Shown here: piece by piece, positions 8,933 through 17,630 of the stretch
How positions within the stretch are numbered: the stretch's first letter is position 1
Layout: the number at the start of each line of letters is the position of its first letter
Assembly (NCBI GenBank): GCA_017465095.1
Contig: JAFTWX010000074.1
Coordinates: forward strand, 24,040-88,039
Length of the DNA: 64,000 bases
Direction of reading: 5' to 3'
Source of the DNA: Lachnospiraceae bacterium
Lineage (GTDB): Bacteria > Bacillota > Clostridia > Lachnospirales > Lachnospiraceae
Made by a program: the position numbers and the translations under genes
The notes under the pieces: model-generated
Seen by the model: the letters and a program-made list of their open reading frames with translations, nothing else
Database searches by the model: none
What the model was told of the DNA's origin: nothing

Positions 8933-8965
8933 AAAAAAGAAACGTTGTCACATCAACGTTTCCTT
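8933..8965 (-). terminator. Terminator after tRNA-Leu
   Basis: GAAACGTTG / CAACGTTTC hairpin with T run on the minus strand, immediately after the tRNA-Leu gene. Confidence 0.88.
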
Positions 8966-8974
8966 CCAAAATCA

Positions 8975-9058
8975 TGCCCGCGATCGGAATCGAACCGATA
9001 CTGTATTGCTACAACAGGATTTTAAGTCCTGCGCGTCTGCCTGTTCCGCCACGCGGGC
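8975..9058 (-). tRNA. tRNA-Leu (anticodon TAA)
   Basis: 84 bases, class II tRNA with a long variable arm. The acceptor stem GCCCGCG pairs perfectly with CGCGGGC, discriminator A; T-arm loop GGTTCGATTCC. The anticodon loop reads CTTAAAA, giving TAA, which reads UUA/UUG. The 3' CCA is not encoded. Confidence 0.95.
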
Positions 9059-9063
9059 CTCCA

Positions 9064-9095
9064 TAAAAAAGTAAAAGACCTTACGGTCTTTTACT
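9064..9095 (-). terminator. Terminator between tRNA-Tyr and tRNA-Leu
   Basis: GTAAAAGACC / GGTCTTTTAC stem with a short loop followed by six T on the minus strand. It suggests that the two tRNA genes are separate transcription units or that readthrough is partial. Confidence 0.88.
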
Positions 9096-9099
9096 GAAA

Positions 9100-9181
9100 T
9101 GGGCGGAGAAGGATTCGAACCTTCGAAGGCATTGCCAGCAGATTTACAGTCTGTCCCCTTTGGCCACTCGGGAATCCACCC
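9100..9181 (-). tRNA. tRNA-Tyr (anticodon GTA)
   Basis: 82 bases, class II with variable arm. Acceptor stem GGGTGGA pairs with TCCGCCC (one G-T pair), discriminator A; D-arm begins CCCGAGTGG; anticodon loop CTGTAAA gives GTA; T-loop GGTTCGAATCC. CCA is not encoded. Confidence 0.95.
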
Positions 9182-9256
9182 ATGTTAGAGCACCAGTGCT
9201 CTGACAATATGAAATATTAGCACAAACATTGCAAAAAAGCAACATTTTTCTAAAAA

Positions 9257-11353
9257 TTATTTGTGCTTTAAAATAACAACGGAAGTCGGAGGCATCGTTA
9301 CCGTAACCTTACCCATTGACACCTCGTACTCTACCTTTTCTGTCGTAAAGCCGTCCGCATGAGTCAGCATAAGGCGCTCCATAACCGCCTCTCTCGGCAC
9401 ACCGTATTCCCACACGGTCAGATCCTTTGTTATCTCATGATAATTGTTATTTACCATAATAAGCATCTGCTCGTTCTTATTGAAACGTGCGTAGGCAATA
9501 AAATTATAATCAGAAAGAGCCTTCTTGATAGAACCGGTTTTCAACTCCGGATTTTCTTTGTGAATGCGAATCATTTCTTTGTGGAATGCAATCAAATCAT
9601 GATCTTCTCTTCCCCACGGATAGGTACGGCGGTTATCCGGATCCGTAAAACCGCAAAGTCCTGCTTCATCTCCGTAGTAAATCGTCGGCGCACCCGGCCA
9701 TGTCATCTGAACAGCTACCGCCTCGCGCAGCACCGCTTTGTTGACATCCCAGTTGGCAGCCTCACTTCCCATCGTATTAACACGACCGACCTTCTTGTTC
9801 GTACGCGTCAGGAAACGGGAGTGGTCATGATTGGAAAGCTCATTCATCGCCACCTGATGGGCAGGTGTTGTAAAAGCTGCTCCGTGGTGAATCATTGCAC
9901 CCCAGAAGCTGTCTGCATTTCCGTATAAATCTTCCCGGTAATCGTCACTGTGCTTCTGCATACCGGTCAAAAACCATGTCAGCGGTTCCATAAACGCATC
10001 GTAGTTCATCACGGTATCCCACTCACAGTTTTCAATCCACTCTTTCGGGGAACCGTAATGCTCTGCCAGCACGATAGCATTCGGGTTTGCCTCTCTGACC
10101 GCATCATGGAAATCTTTCCAAAAACGATGGTTCATCTCCGGCGAATGTCCCAGGTCCGCAGCCACGTCAAGACGCCATCCGTCTACGTTGTATGGCTCGG
10201 AAACCCATTTTTTACCTATTTCAAGCACATAATTGTACAGCTCCTGCGAGCCTTCATAATTGAGCTTCGGAAGCGTATCATGTCCCCACCATCCGTCATA
10301 GGTCGGATTGTAAGGCCATCTGTTGTCCTCATAAAAGCGGAAGAAATTCCGATAAGGACTCTCTGCCGATACGAATGCTCCTTTATCGTAACCTTCAAAA
10401 TCTTCGTAAATCCGTTCACGGTCCATCCACTTATTAAAGGAACCGCAATGATTGAATACGCCGTCAAGAATAACCTTCATACCGCGCTTGTGGGCTTCTT
10501 CCACCAACTGCGCAAACAACGCATTGGAAGCCTCCAGGTTTTTCTTGTTGGCCACACGGTTAATATAGCGGGTCGCCTTGCGATTTTCATGCTCTCCCGG
10601 AGCAAGCAGGTCACCCTGATCATCTACAATCACACCAAAATGCGGATCGATATAATCGTAATCCTGAATATCGTATTTGTGGTTGGACGGAGATACAAAC
10701 AGCGGATTAAAATAAATGACATCCACACCGAGATCCTGCAAATAATCCATTTTTTGCATAACACCGGCCAAATCTCCGCCGTAGAACTCGCGCACACCCA
10801 TCATCGCCGGATATTTGTACCAATCCGTAACCTGATTGACATGTTCGCCGATATAATTGTACTCATCTGTCAATACATCATTGGACGGATCGCCGTTATA
10901 AAAACGATCCACATAAATCTGATACATAACAGCACCTTTTGCCCAATCCGGCGTATGCTGACCCGGTACCAGCGTAAATTTATAGTAATCCTGCGCTTCC
11001 TTCGTCACTCCGCGAAGATCGTAAATACAGGATGCTTTTCCGTTATGAATCTCGAAAAAATACTCTATCTTCTCTGCACCGAGCTGCACTTCAATCTGAT
11101 AAAAATCAAATTCTTCCGTCTGCTCCACCTTATCCATAACAATCTTTTCATCATTTTGCACATAAAATACATAATCCACATTATTTTTCGCCGTACGGAA
11201 ACGGATTTTCACCGTCTCATGCGGTTTCGGCTCCGGAGGAATCACATAATCCCCGGTCATATCGGAAAAAAGAGCTTTTTTATTAAAGACAGGTCTCATA
11301 GAAGTGATATATTTTAAATTTCTCTCTACTTGATAGAGCTGTTTGTCATTCAT
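9257..11353 (-). CDS. GH13 alpha-glucosidase/neopullulanase-type maltodextrin hydrolase
   Basis: 698 residues with no signal peptide, so cytoplasmic. An N-terminal beta domain (about 25-130) resembles the CBM34-type module of neopullulanases and cyclomaltodextrinases. The catalytic barrel starts at about 135 (AVMYQIYVDRFYNGD). The four GH13 regions are present: DGVFNH (297-302), GWRLDVA with nucleophile D396, VLAEHYG with acid/base E431, and SNHDHSR with D510. Near the C-terminus is GDEAGLCGFTDPDNRRTYPW, typical of the subfamily, then a beta domain. It probably cleaves alpha-1,4 links in imported maltodextrins or cyclodextrins; the exact substrate cannot be read from sequence. Start ATG 11353 with GGAGG upstream. 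Monocistronic. Confidence 0.9.
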   Translation of the reverse strand: MNDKQLYQVERNLKYITSMRPVFNKKALFSDMTGDYVIPPEPKPHETVKIRFRTAKNNVDYVFYVQNDEKIVMDKVEQTEEFDFYQIEVQLGAEKIEYFFEIHNGKASCIYDLRGVTKEAQDYYKFTLVPGQHTPDWAKGAVMYQIYVDRFYNGDPSNDVLTDEYNYIGEHVNQVTDWYKYPAMMGVREFYGGDLAGVMQKMDYLQDLGVDVIYFNPLFVSPSNHKYDIQDYDYIDPHFGVIVDDQGDLLAPGEHENRKATRYINRVANKKNLEASNALFAQLVEEAHKRGMKVILDGVFNHCGSFNKWMDRERIYEDFEGYDKGAFVSAESPYRNFFRFYEDNRWPYNPTYDGWWGHDTLPKLNYEGSQELYNYVLEIGKKWVSEPYNVDGWRLDVAADLGHSPEMNHRFWKDFHDAVREANPNAIVLAEHYGSPKEWIENCEWDTVMNYDAFMEPLTWFLTGMQKHSDDYREDLYGNADSFWGAMIHHGAAFTTPAHQVAMNELSNHDHSRFLTRTNKKVGRVNTMGSEAANWDVNKAVLREAVAVQMTWPGAPTIYYGDEAGLCGFTDPDNRRTYPWGREDHDLIAFHKEMIRIHKENPELKTGSIKKALSDYNFIAYARFNKNEQMLIMVNNNYHEITKDLTVWEYGVPREAVMERLMLTHADGFTTEKVEYEVSMGKVTVTMPPTSVVILKHK

Positions 11354-11430
11354 AATATAAACCTCCGCATTTCCTCTCTATTTTATAGTATATGCATCTT
11401 TAATTCAATAAGTTTTTACCCCTAAAAGGT

Positions 11431-11464
11431 CGAAAGACCGGTTAACAAGTTAACCGGCCTTTCG
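11431..11464. promoter_or_regulatory. 34-base near-perfect palindrome upstream of the GH13 gene
   Basis: CCGGTTAAC aa GTTAACCGG (11438-11457) is a perfect 20-base palindrome, extended outward by CGAAAG / CTTTCG with one mismatched base on each side. It lies 80-110 bases before the GH13 start, in the 309-base gap after ftsH. On the minus strand it is followed by ACCTTTTAGG rather than a continuous T run, so it is either an imperfect terminator, a leader hairpin or an operator. The rest of the gap is A/T-rich and holds the ftsH terminator (11617-11656) and presumably the GH13 promoter; no gene is visible. Confidence 0.6.
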
Positions 11465-11616
11465 GAGAAGGTATTTCTTTCTTATGGGGTATAGCAAAAA
11501 ACTATGTAATGTATTGGGGGGTTACAAGTGTATTCTAGCAAAGGGTATCTATAATGTCTAGTCTCACATTTCACAAAATTGACAAAAACATTGTTTGTTT
11601 TTTGTCTATTATTCAC

Positions 11617-11656
11617 AAAAGCAAGAAAAGCATGTCAATAGCAGACACGCTTTTCC
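11617..11656 (-). terminator. Terminator after ftsH
   Basis: GAAAAGCGTGTC pairs with GACATGCTTTTC (one G-T pair) followed by TTGCTTTT on the minus strand, seven bases after the ftsH stop codon. Confidence 0.85.
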
Positions 11657-11662
11657 TCGGTT

Positions 11663-13495
11663 TTATTGTAAATTATCTACAAATAACGCCTCGAATTCAT
11701 CTCTCGTGATACGCTCCTTCTCAAGAAGAAGATCCGCACAGGAGTGAAGAACATCAATATTTTCGTTGATGATATCTTTCGCTTTATCGTAACATTCGGC
11801 AATGATACGTTTCACTTCCTGATCAATCTGGCTCGCAACCGCCTCACTCATACTCTTAGTATGGGCAAGATCACGGCCGATAAACACTTCATCGCTGTCA
11901 TCCTCGTAATTGACGGTACCGATCAAATCCGACATACCGAATCTTGTTACCATCTTTCTGGCTTCGCTTGTGGCCTTCTTAATGTCGCTGGATGCACCTG
12001 TGGTAATGTCGTCAAAAATGATTTCTTCCGCAATTCGGCCGCCGAGGGACACCATAATATCCTGAAGCATCTGTCCCCGCGTCATAAACATGTCATCCCG
12101 CTCCGGAAGAGGCATTGTATATCCGGCCGCCCCGATTCCCGTCGGAATAATGGAAACCGTATAAACCGGTCCCACATCCGGAAGCACATGGAACAGTATC
12201 GCATGTCCCGCCTCGTGGTATGCGGTAATTTTCTTTTCCTTATCAGAAACGATACGGCTCTTCTTTTCAGCTCCGATTCCGATTTTAATGAAAGCCTTTT
12301 TCACATCTTCCTGTTGAATGTAATGTTTATTCTGTTTTGCCGCAAGAATCGCCGCCTCGTTTAACAGGTTCTCCAAATCCGCTCCCGTAAATCCGGCCGT
12401 CGTCTGCGCAACCTGTTTTAAATCCACATCTTCCGCCAGCGGTTTATTTTTTGCATGAATTTTGAGTATATCTTCTCTGCCGCCCACATCCGGTCTGCCG
12501 ACACCGATTTTACGGTCAAATCGTCCCGGTCTGAGAATCGCCGGATCGAGAATATCCACACGGTTCGTCGCCGCCAACACAATGATTCCTTCATTTTCCG
12601 CAAAGCCGTCCATCTCAACCAGCAACTGGTTCAGTGTCTGCTCTCTCTCATCATGTCCGCCGCCCATACCGGTACCACGGCGTCTCGCCACTGCATCAAT
12701 CTCATCGATAAACACAATACACGGATGATTCTTCTTTGCTTCATCAAATAAATCCCGCACTCTGGATGCACCGACACCGACAAACATCTCCACGAAGTCC
12801 GATCCGGAAATTGTAAAAAACGGAACATTTGCCTCCCCGGCGATAGCTTTGGCTAACATTGTTTTACCGGTTCCCGGCGGTCCTTCCAAAAGAACACCTT
12901 TCGGAATACGCGCTCCGACTTTTGAAAATTTCATAGGATCTTTCAGGAAATCAACGATTTCCTCCAAATCCTCCTTTTCCTCCTGAAGTCCTGCCACATC
13001 TTTCAGCGTCAGCTTTCCTTCGCCGATTCCTATTATACGGGCTTTGGATTTACCGAAATTCATCATTCTTCCGTTGCTTCCGCCCCCACCGGAATGACTG
13101 TTGATCATTGAGAAAAAGAAGATAAACACAATAAACACGACAAGAATCGGAAGCACATAATACATGAACCAATTCTCACTCGGCATATCCTGCATAATCA
13201 CAGGAACATCCTTTATCCCGCGAAAAACATCTTCCACTTCCGTCACGTCGGAAACATACAATTCTTTTATATTTCCGTCCTCTGTCTCAACATAAACCGT
13301 ACCGGTCGGAACTTCGCTGTTAGGCGCAATCGTCACGGAAACAATATTTGCCTCATCAAAGTCCTTCATAAAATCATTCCAGTTATAACCTGTTTCACTG
13401 TTTCGCACCGTACTGATCCAGATTGCAATTCCCAAAAGAATCAGAATGACCAGGAAGTATCCTCCGACACCTTTTGACTTATTATTTTCGTCCAT
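11663..13495 (-). CDS. ftsH: ATP-dependent zinc metalloprotease FtsH
   Basis: 610 residues. Membrane-anchored AAA+ protease that degrades misfolded and regulatory membrane and cytosolic proteins. TM1 lies at about 12-30 and TM2 at 112-130, with an extracytoplasmic domain between. A glycine-rich linker (HSGGGGSNG) leads to the AAA domain: Walker A GPPGTGKT (205-212), Walker B VFIDEID (261-267), second region of homology with GRFDRKI. The zinc site HEAGH is at 427-431. It is the last gene of the spoIIE-tilS-hpt-ftsH run, 24 bases after hpt, in the order conserved in spore-forming Firmicutes, and ends at a terminator. Confidence 0.97.
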   Translation of the reverse strand: MDENNKSKGVGGYFLVILILLGIAIWISTVRNSETGYNWNDFMKDFDEANIVSVTIAPNSEVPTGTVYVETEDGNIKELYVSDVTEVEDVFRGIKDVPVIMQDMPSENWFMYYVLPILVVFIVFIFFFSMINSHSGGGGSNGRMMNFGKSKARIIGIGEGKLTLKDVAGLQEEKEDLEEIVDFLKDPMKFSKVGARIPKGVLLEGPPGTGKTMLAKAIAGEANVPFFTISGSDFVEMFVGVGASRVRDLFDEAKKNHPCIVFIDEIDAVARRRGTGMGGGHDEREQTLNQLLVEMDGFAENEGIIVLAATNRVDILDPAILRPGRFDRKIGVGRPDVGGREDILKIHAKNKPLAEDVDLKQVAQTTAGFTGADLENLLNEAAILAAKQNKHYIQQEDVKKAFIKIGIGAEKKSRIVSDKEKKITAYHEAGHAILFHVLPDVGPVYTVSIIPTGIGAAGYTMPLPERDDMFMTRGQMLQDIMVSLGGRIAEEIIFDDITTGASSDIKKATSEARKMVTRFGMSDLIGTVNYEDDSDEVFIGRDLAHTKSMSEAVASQIDQEVKRIIAECYDKAKDIINENIDVLHSCADLLLEKERITRDEFEALFVDNLQ

Positions 13496-13519
13496 CTTAA
13501 AAAACCTTTCTTTATCCTT

Positions 13520-14047
13520 TTATTCTTCAAACTCCACAACTCCGATATACGGGAGATTGCGATACTTCTGTGCATAGTCAAGTCCGTAACCTACGACAAA
13601 CTCATCCGGAATCGTATAACCGTTATAATCAATCTTAACCTCAACCACGCGGCGATCCGGCTTATCCAGCAGTGTACAAAGCTTCAGGGATGCAGGACCT
13701 CTCTCCGCAAGCATCTTGAGCAAATGACTGAGGGTGCGCCCCGTGTCAATGATATCCTCCACCACAATGACATGTCTTCCTAAAATGGATTCCTCCAAAT
13801 CTTTCACAATCTTAACCTGTCCACTGGATGTTGTCGACATCCCGTAACTGGAAGCCGACATGAAATCTATCGTAACCGGAACGGTAATCCGCTTGGACAG
13901 CTCACACATAAAATAGCTGCCACCGCGTAAAATTCCGATGATATGAATCTCTTTTCCCTCGTAATCACGATTAATCTGTTCTGCAAGCTCTCGGATTCTC
14001 GCTGACACTTCCTCCTCGGAATACATCACTCTGATTTTTTCTGCCAT
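13520..14047 (-). CDS. hpt: Hypoxanthine phosphoribosyltransferase
   Basis: 175 residues. Converts hypoxanthine and guanine with PRPP to IMP and GMP in purine salvage. The PRPP-binding motif VIVVEDIIDTGRTL is intact, the flexible-loop region SASSYG is present, and the base-binding end reads DEFVVGYGLDYAQKYRNLPY. Length matches bacterial Hpt. It starts only four bases after the tilS stop and is translationally linked to it; in Bacillus the TilS and Hpt proteins also act together at the ftsH locus. RBS AAAGAG lies just before ATG 14047. Confidence 0.96.
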   Translation of the reverse strand: MAEKIRVMYSEEEVSARIRELAEQINRDYEGKEIHIIGILRGGSYFMCELSKRITVPVTIDFMSASSYGMSTTSSGQVKIVKDLEESILGRHVIVVEDIIDTGRTLSHLLKMLAERGPASLKLCTLLDKPDRRVVEVKIDYNGYTIPDEFVVGYGLDYAQKYRNLPYIGVVEFEE

Positions 14048-14051
14048 CTCT

Positions 14052-15452
14052 TTATCCTCCCGTAACCGTTATCTCCAGTATTCTTTTCGTATTTTCATCT
14101 GTTTTTACATAATTGCTGATTCGCTTTCCCACGAAGTAAAGCATATGGCTGCCCGACGCAACAAGGATACTCTTCCTCCGTTCGTCGGCCGGAATTTTTT
14201 CGTTTACCATATAATCTTTCACATATTTTTTATTTTTATGATTAAAATAAAAAAAATCATTCTCCATAGGTGTCCGCACTGTCAGCGGCTCTTCTATTTT
14301 ATCATAATCCAGCCATTTCGTATATGTTTTTGTCGGAATGTCTGCATTTCGGTCAAAATCCATCACTCGAAAAGCAATTCTTTTTCCGTCCGGAAGCGGC
14401 AGCTGCACACCTTTTGCAAGCTCCGCCGGATTCACATTTACACAGAATGATTCTTCCCGGTCATCTCCCTGCTTTCCGCAAGAAAAAATCAGTTCCCGGT
14501 AACTTTTTTTCACTTCGATTCCATAGGGAAGATTGCACACACTACCGACCTGAAGACCGGCCAGCTTCTGCACCGCTTCTACATGCACTGCCGAAATGTC
14601 CTTTTTACTCCCTGCAAGATCGGTAATACAGAAACGGATCACCTCTCCCGTCAGATACGGATGAACTTCTTCAAAGATTTTATCGAAAAGCCGGACACAG
14701 CCCTGTTCTGATTGAGATCTGTCCGCATAACCGGCCACCGTCTTTCGCACCTGTTCCTGCAGATAATCTCTGGCCTCCAGCACAATCTGCCCGGTGCGCG
14801 CAATGTGTCCGGCCGCTCCTTCACACACCTCTTTTTCAAGCATCGGCAAAACATTATGTCGGATGCGGTTTCTGGAATATGCAGTCTGCGCATTGGTCTC
14901 ATCCGTCATATATTCTGATTTTATTTCACTCAGGTAACTCTCTATATCTGCTCTGCTCACGGAAAGAAGCGGACGAATGATGTTGTCTCTGACCGGAGAA
15001 ATACCGCTCAGTCCGTCCACCCCGGTTCCTCTGCACAAATGGAACAATATAGTTTCCGCCTGATCATCCATATGGTGAGCCACGGCTATCTTTTCTGCCT
15101 CTGTTTTTTGTGCCGTCTCTGCAAAAAAATCATACCGGACCTTCCTGCCTGCTTCCTCCGTTGTCATCCCGTTTTCACGGGCTACAGCGGCCACATCCGT
15201 GCGCAGCACATGAACCGGAACCTGTTCCCGCTCACACAGTCTCCGCACAAACTCTTCATCCCGCAAAGCACTTTCCCGGAGCATATGGTTGATATGAACC
15301 GCCTCAATAGAAATGCCAAGCTCACCTTGCAATGCAAGGAGCACATAAAACAGGCAGACAGAATCTGCCCCTCCCGACAATCCGACAAGCACTTTGTCTC
15401 CCGGGTTAGTCATATGAAATTTTTGCATGTAGGCGGACACTGCTTTTATCAT
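14052..15452 (-). CDS. tilS: tRNA(Ile)-lysidine synthetase TilS
   Basis: About 466 residues. Converts C34 of the CAU-anticodon isoleucine tRNA to lysidine, so that AUA is read as Ile; essential in most bacteria. The ATP-binding P-loop SGGADS lies at residues 25-30 with this start, followed by AVHINHMLR and HHMDDQAETILFHLCRGTG, the family's RNA-binding/catalytic signature. A C-terminal TilS domain ends the protein (KWLDYDKIEEPLTVRTP... SGSHMLYFVGKRIS). ATG 15452 is preferred because AAAGGA lies six bases before it; the in-frame ATG at 15482 adds ten residues but has only GGGA two bases away. It follows spoIIE by about 50 bases. Confidence 0.93.
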   Translation of the reverse strand: MIKAVSAYMQKFHMTNPGDKVLVGLSGGADSVCLFYVLLALQGELGISIEAVHINHMLRESALRDEEFVRRLCEREQVPVHVLRTDVAAVARENGMTTEEAGRKVRYDFFAETAQKTEAEKIAVAHHMDDQAETILFHLCRGTGVDGLSGISPVRDNIIRPLLSVSRADIESYLSEIKSEYMTDETNAQTAYSRNRIRHNVLPMLEKEVCEGAAGHIARTGQIVLEARDYLQEQVRKTVAGYADRSQSEQGCVRLFDKIFEEVHPYLTGEVIRFCITDLAGSKKDISAVHVEAVQKLAGLQVGSVCNLPYGIEVKKSYRELIFSCGKQGDDREESFCVNVNPAELAKGVQLPLPDGKRIAFRVMDFDRNADIPTKTYTKWLDYDKIEEPLTVRTPMENDFFYFNHKNKKYVKDYMVNEKIPADERRKSILVASGSHMLYFVGKRISNYVKTDENTKRILEITVTGG

Positions 15453-15506
15453 CAACTGTCCTTTTTTATTCTCAATACTCATAGTCCCAATATAGCCTTT
15501 TTACGG

Positions 15507-16682
15507 CTAAAATGCAACCGGAAGAGCTCCTTTTTCACACAGTCCGACAGCAAGTATTGTCATGTCATCACGTATCACTCCGCCTCCCGCCCGTATCGCC
15601 ATCTGCAATATACTCATAGATAAATCCGACAGGGTTTTATCCGCAAAACCGCTGATGCAGGAACGAAACATTTCCATATTGTCATAAAGCTGCTCCATAA
15701 TTCCGTCAGAGGCAAGAATCATAATATCCTGGCTCTGCAAAAAAATTGTCTCCGCGTAACCTTCGATGCGGGGATTGATTCCCAAAGAAAGCCGGTCCGC
15801 AGCAAATTCCCGCACCTCTTTACCACGAACCAAAAAAGAGGACGCAGAACCGTTTTTATAAATTTTGCATTCTCCCGTATACTGATTCAGCTCCATCAGA
15901 TCAAGCGAGACACTCCTCTCACCCCTGTGCTGCAGATAAAGCATCTCGTCACACATATGAATACAATTTTTTACCGCGAGGCCGGATTCCACATGCCGTT
16001 CTACCATCATAAGAACCTTCTCACTGTCCTCACAGGCTCTTTCTCCGCTTCCCATCCCATCGGCAATGGCTGCGATATAAGTTCCGTCCCCGAATTCCCG
16101 CATCAAAAAGTTGTCCCCGGACACCTCCTCCCCCTCTTTTGTCACTTTTGCAAATCCCCCGTATATTTGAAAGGAGGGCTCCTCCTGAAAACAAAACGTC
16201 GTCCATTCATCCCTGACATAAAAATGTCCCTCCGAGGGCGGAAGCATAGGAATATGTAAAACTTCCGTCAACAACCGGGCAATATCATCCGCATCATAAT
16301 ATGTCCGCTCTCTTGCCCGGAGAAGCATCCCAATCTCTGTATATCCGTTTCTGTTTTCTGTCTTGTAAAATTCTTTTATCTCTATGCCTGCGTTTATGAG
16401 CTCCTTCACAATTTTCCGCTCCTGTTTTTCCGCCAGGACAGACCCGCTTAGATTCGGTCGCGCCAGACCTGCCAGCTGCGAGGCCGCGCTGCGCAAAAAT
16501 CTAAAAAAAATCGCTTTCTGGCTGTCGATTTCCTTTTGCGCAAACAAGTCTGCCCTGGTCACATAGCACTCGTCTCCCTTTTCCTCCTCGGGCAAATAGG
16601 ATTCCGCAATTTCATTGAGCAATGCTGCATATTCCGTCACACGGCTTTTGGTAAACTCCGACAAGATTTCCCTCTCTTCCAT
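15507..16682 (-). CDS. spoIIE: SpoIIE-type PP2C phosphatase lacking the membrane domain
   Basis: 391 residues. SpoIIE dephosphorylates SpoIIAA and so activates sigma-F in the forespore. Here residues 1-175 correspond to the central regulatory region and about 176-391 to the PP2C phosphatase, with metal-ligand motifs SGDN (188-191), ADGMGSGERA (207-216), ILASDGI and RDDMT. Full-length SpoIIE is about 800 residues with ten N-terminal TM helices; these are absent, and the 154 bases between this gene and divIC cannot encode them. The start has GAGGAGG upstream and is well supported. The neighbours are in canonical order. The protein is therefore soluble, or targeted to the septum by other means. 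Confidence 0.88.
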   Translation of the reverse strand: MEEREILSEFTKSRVTEYAALLNEIAESYLPEEEKGDECYVTRADLFAQKEIDSQKAIFFRFLRSAASQLAGLARPNLSGSVLAEKQERKIVKELINAGIEIKEFYKTENRNGYTEIGMLLRARERTYYDADDIARLLTEVLHIPMLPPSEGHFYVRDEWTTFCFQEEPSFQIYGGFAKVTKEGEEVSGDNFLMREFGDGTYIAAIADGMGSGERACEDSEKVLMMVERHVESGLAVKNCIHMCDEMLYLQHRGERSVSLDLMELNQYTGECKIYKNGSASSFLVRGKEVREFAADRLSLGINPRIEGYAETIFLQSQDIMILASDGIMEQLYDNMEMFRSCISGFADKTLSDLSMSILQMAIRAGGGVIRDDMTILAVGLCEKGALPVAF

Positions 16683-16731
16683 ATTTGACTCCTCCTCATC
16701 AAAACTTTGTCCACATCTATTCTCACCGACA

Positions 16732-16764
16732 AGTATATCGAAAAGTTCCTTCGGAATTTGTCAA
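16732..16764 (-). promoter_or_regulatory. Putative Spo0A-type spoIIE promoter with 21-base spacer
   Basis: TTGACA (16759-16764 on minus) and TATACT (16732-16737) are separated by 21 bases, not 17. In B. subtilis the Spo0A-activated sigma-A promoters of spoIIE and spoIIG have this unusually long spacing. TTGTCAAA on the plus strand (16758-16765), overlapping the -35, matches the 0A box TTGTCGAA at 7 of 8 positions. The -10 lies 50 bases before the spoIIE ATG. Confidence 0.6.
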
Positions 16765-16796
16765 AGAAACACCCCATATCCCCTTAAAATTGCGAC

Positions 16797-16846
16797 AAAA
16801 AAATAAAGTATATCTGCTTCTTTGTGCAAACATACTTTATTTTTGT
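16797..16846 (-). terminator. Terminator overlapping the divIC stop
   Basis: AAATAAAGTAT and its imperfect complement form a long A/T-rich stem followed by a T run on the minus strand. It includes the divIC stop codon and insulates spoIIE from the upstream genes. Confidence 0.75.
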
Positions 16847-17139
16847 AATTTAAATAAAATTTCGTCACTATGTACCAAACCGAGTTTCTCCTGCGCAACT
16901 TCTTCCACATAAGAATCCGTTTGGACATATTTTTTTAATTCTTCCAGCTCCTTCGCTCTCTCTTCCTGTATCGTAATCTGCTGTTGCAGTTCCGCTTTCT
17001 TCAACGCATATGCATCCTGCTTGCTCTTTAAATTCCTTCCGGAAAAAGACACAAGTACCAGCATAATGGAAAGTACGACAAAAATGAGAGCCGCATCGAA
17101 CCGGTTTTGTTTCTTTTTGCGATGAATATTCCGACTCAT
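16837..17139 (-). CDS. divIC: DivIC/FtsB-family septum formation initiator
   Basis: 100 residues, bitopic. A basic cytoplasmic N-terminus (MSRNIHRKKKQNRFDA) precedes one TM helix at about 18-34, then a coiled coil (KSKQDAYALKKAELQQQITI and onward to about 75) and a short conserved end (DSYVEEVAQEKLGLVHSDEI), the DivIC/FtsB signature. These proteins bridge FtsL and DivIB/FtsQ in the divisome and recruit the septal peptidoglycan synthase. It overlaps yabQ by four bases (translational coupling) and lies at the usual place between yabQ and spoIIE. Confidence 0.92.
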   Translation of the reverse strand: MSRNIHRKKKQNRFDAALIFVVLSIMLVLVSFSGRNLKSKQDAYALKKAELQQQITIQEERAKELEELKKYVQTDSYVEEVAQEKLGLVHSDEILFKLQK

Positions 17140-17630
17140 GGGTTTCCCTCTTTTTTCTGTTTTTTGTGTTTACATAAAATTATCTTAAACCCTTTTATGT
17201 TGCCCGTCAACTTCTTTTTTGACTGCAAAAACACGTCCCCCAAAGCCTTTTTCACTCTTGAAAATGCCGATTTTACAAGCATTAGTGGCGGAGTAAATAT
17301 TGCAACCACAAGATGTAGTATATGCCCCAATATTGTTGACATAAAAATTACCAATTTGTCTCCAAAAATTTTTTTATAAAAAAGCATTCCAATGAACAGA
17401 CCGAACACCGCAAACCAGCGCAAGGCGCCCTGGTTCATGTGATAGAGCAAAAAGAAAAGAGTAGCGGAGACAAAAATCCAAAACAAAATATCTTCCAATG
17501 CCACAAAAAAATAGTTGTGTTTTATCACCCTTCGGACTACCCGCAGGGCATCGTAAACCGCCGTGATAACAATCCCCGCGAAAAAGCAACTGGCCCAAAG
17601 AACACTCTCATTGATTACATTCGCACTCAT
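17136..17630 (-). CDS. yabQ: Spore cortex biosynthesis protein YabQ
   Basis: 164 residues. YabQ is a polytopic membrane protein of the mother cell, needed for cortex formation in B. subtilis and controlled there by sigma-E. Hydrophobic segments are seen at about 7-27, 43-65 and 70-92, with more near 100-115. The signature GIVITAVYDALRVVRRVIKH and the EDILFWIF segment fit the family. The C-terminal tail is basic (KKKLTGNIKGFKIILCKHKK). The start ATG at 17630 shares its first base with the yabP stop (TAATG), so the two are coupled. The presence of this gene argues that the organism, or a recent ancestor, forms spores. Confidence 0.88.
   Translation of the reverse strand: MSANVINESVLWASCFFAGIVITAVYDALRVVRRVIKHNYFFVALEDILFWIFVSATLFFLLYHMNQGALRWFAVFGLFIGMLFYKKIFGDKLVIFMSTILGHILHLVVAIFTPPLMLVKSAFSRVKKALGDVFLQSKKKLTGNIKGFKIILCKHKKQKKEGNP

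Noticed and set aside
9950..11317. 455-residue open frame on the plus strand opposite the GH13 gene
   Set aside because: Antisense to a well-supported enzyme with intact catalytic motifs; no RBS and an amino-acid composition typical of antisense frames (rich in His, Ile, Arg).
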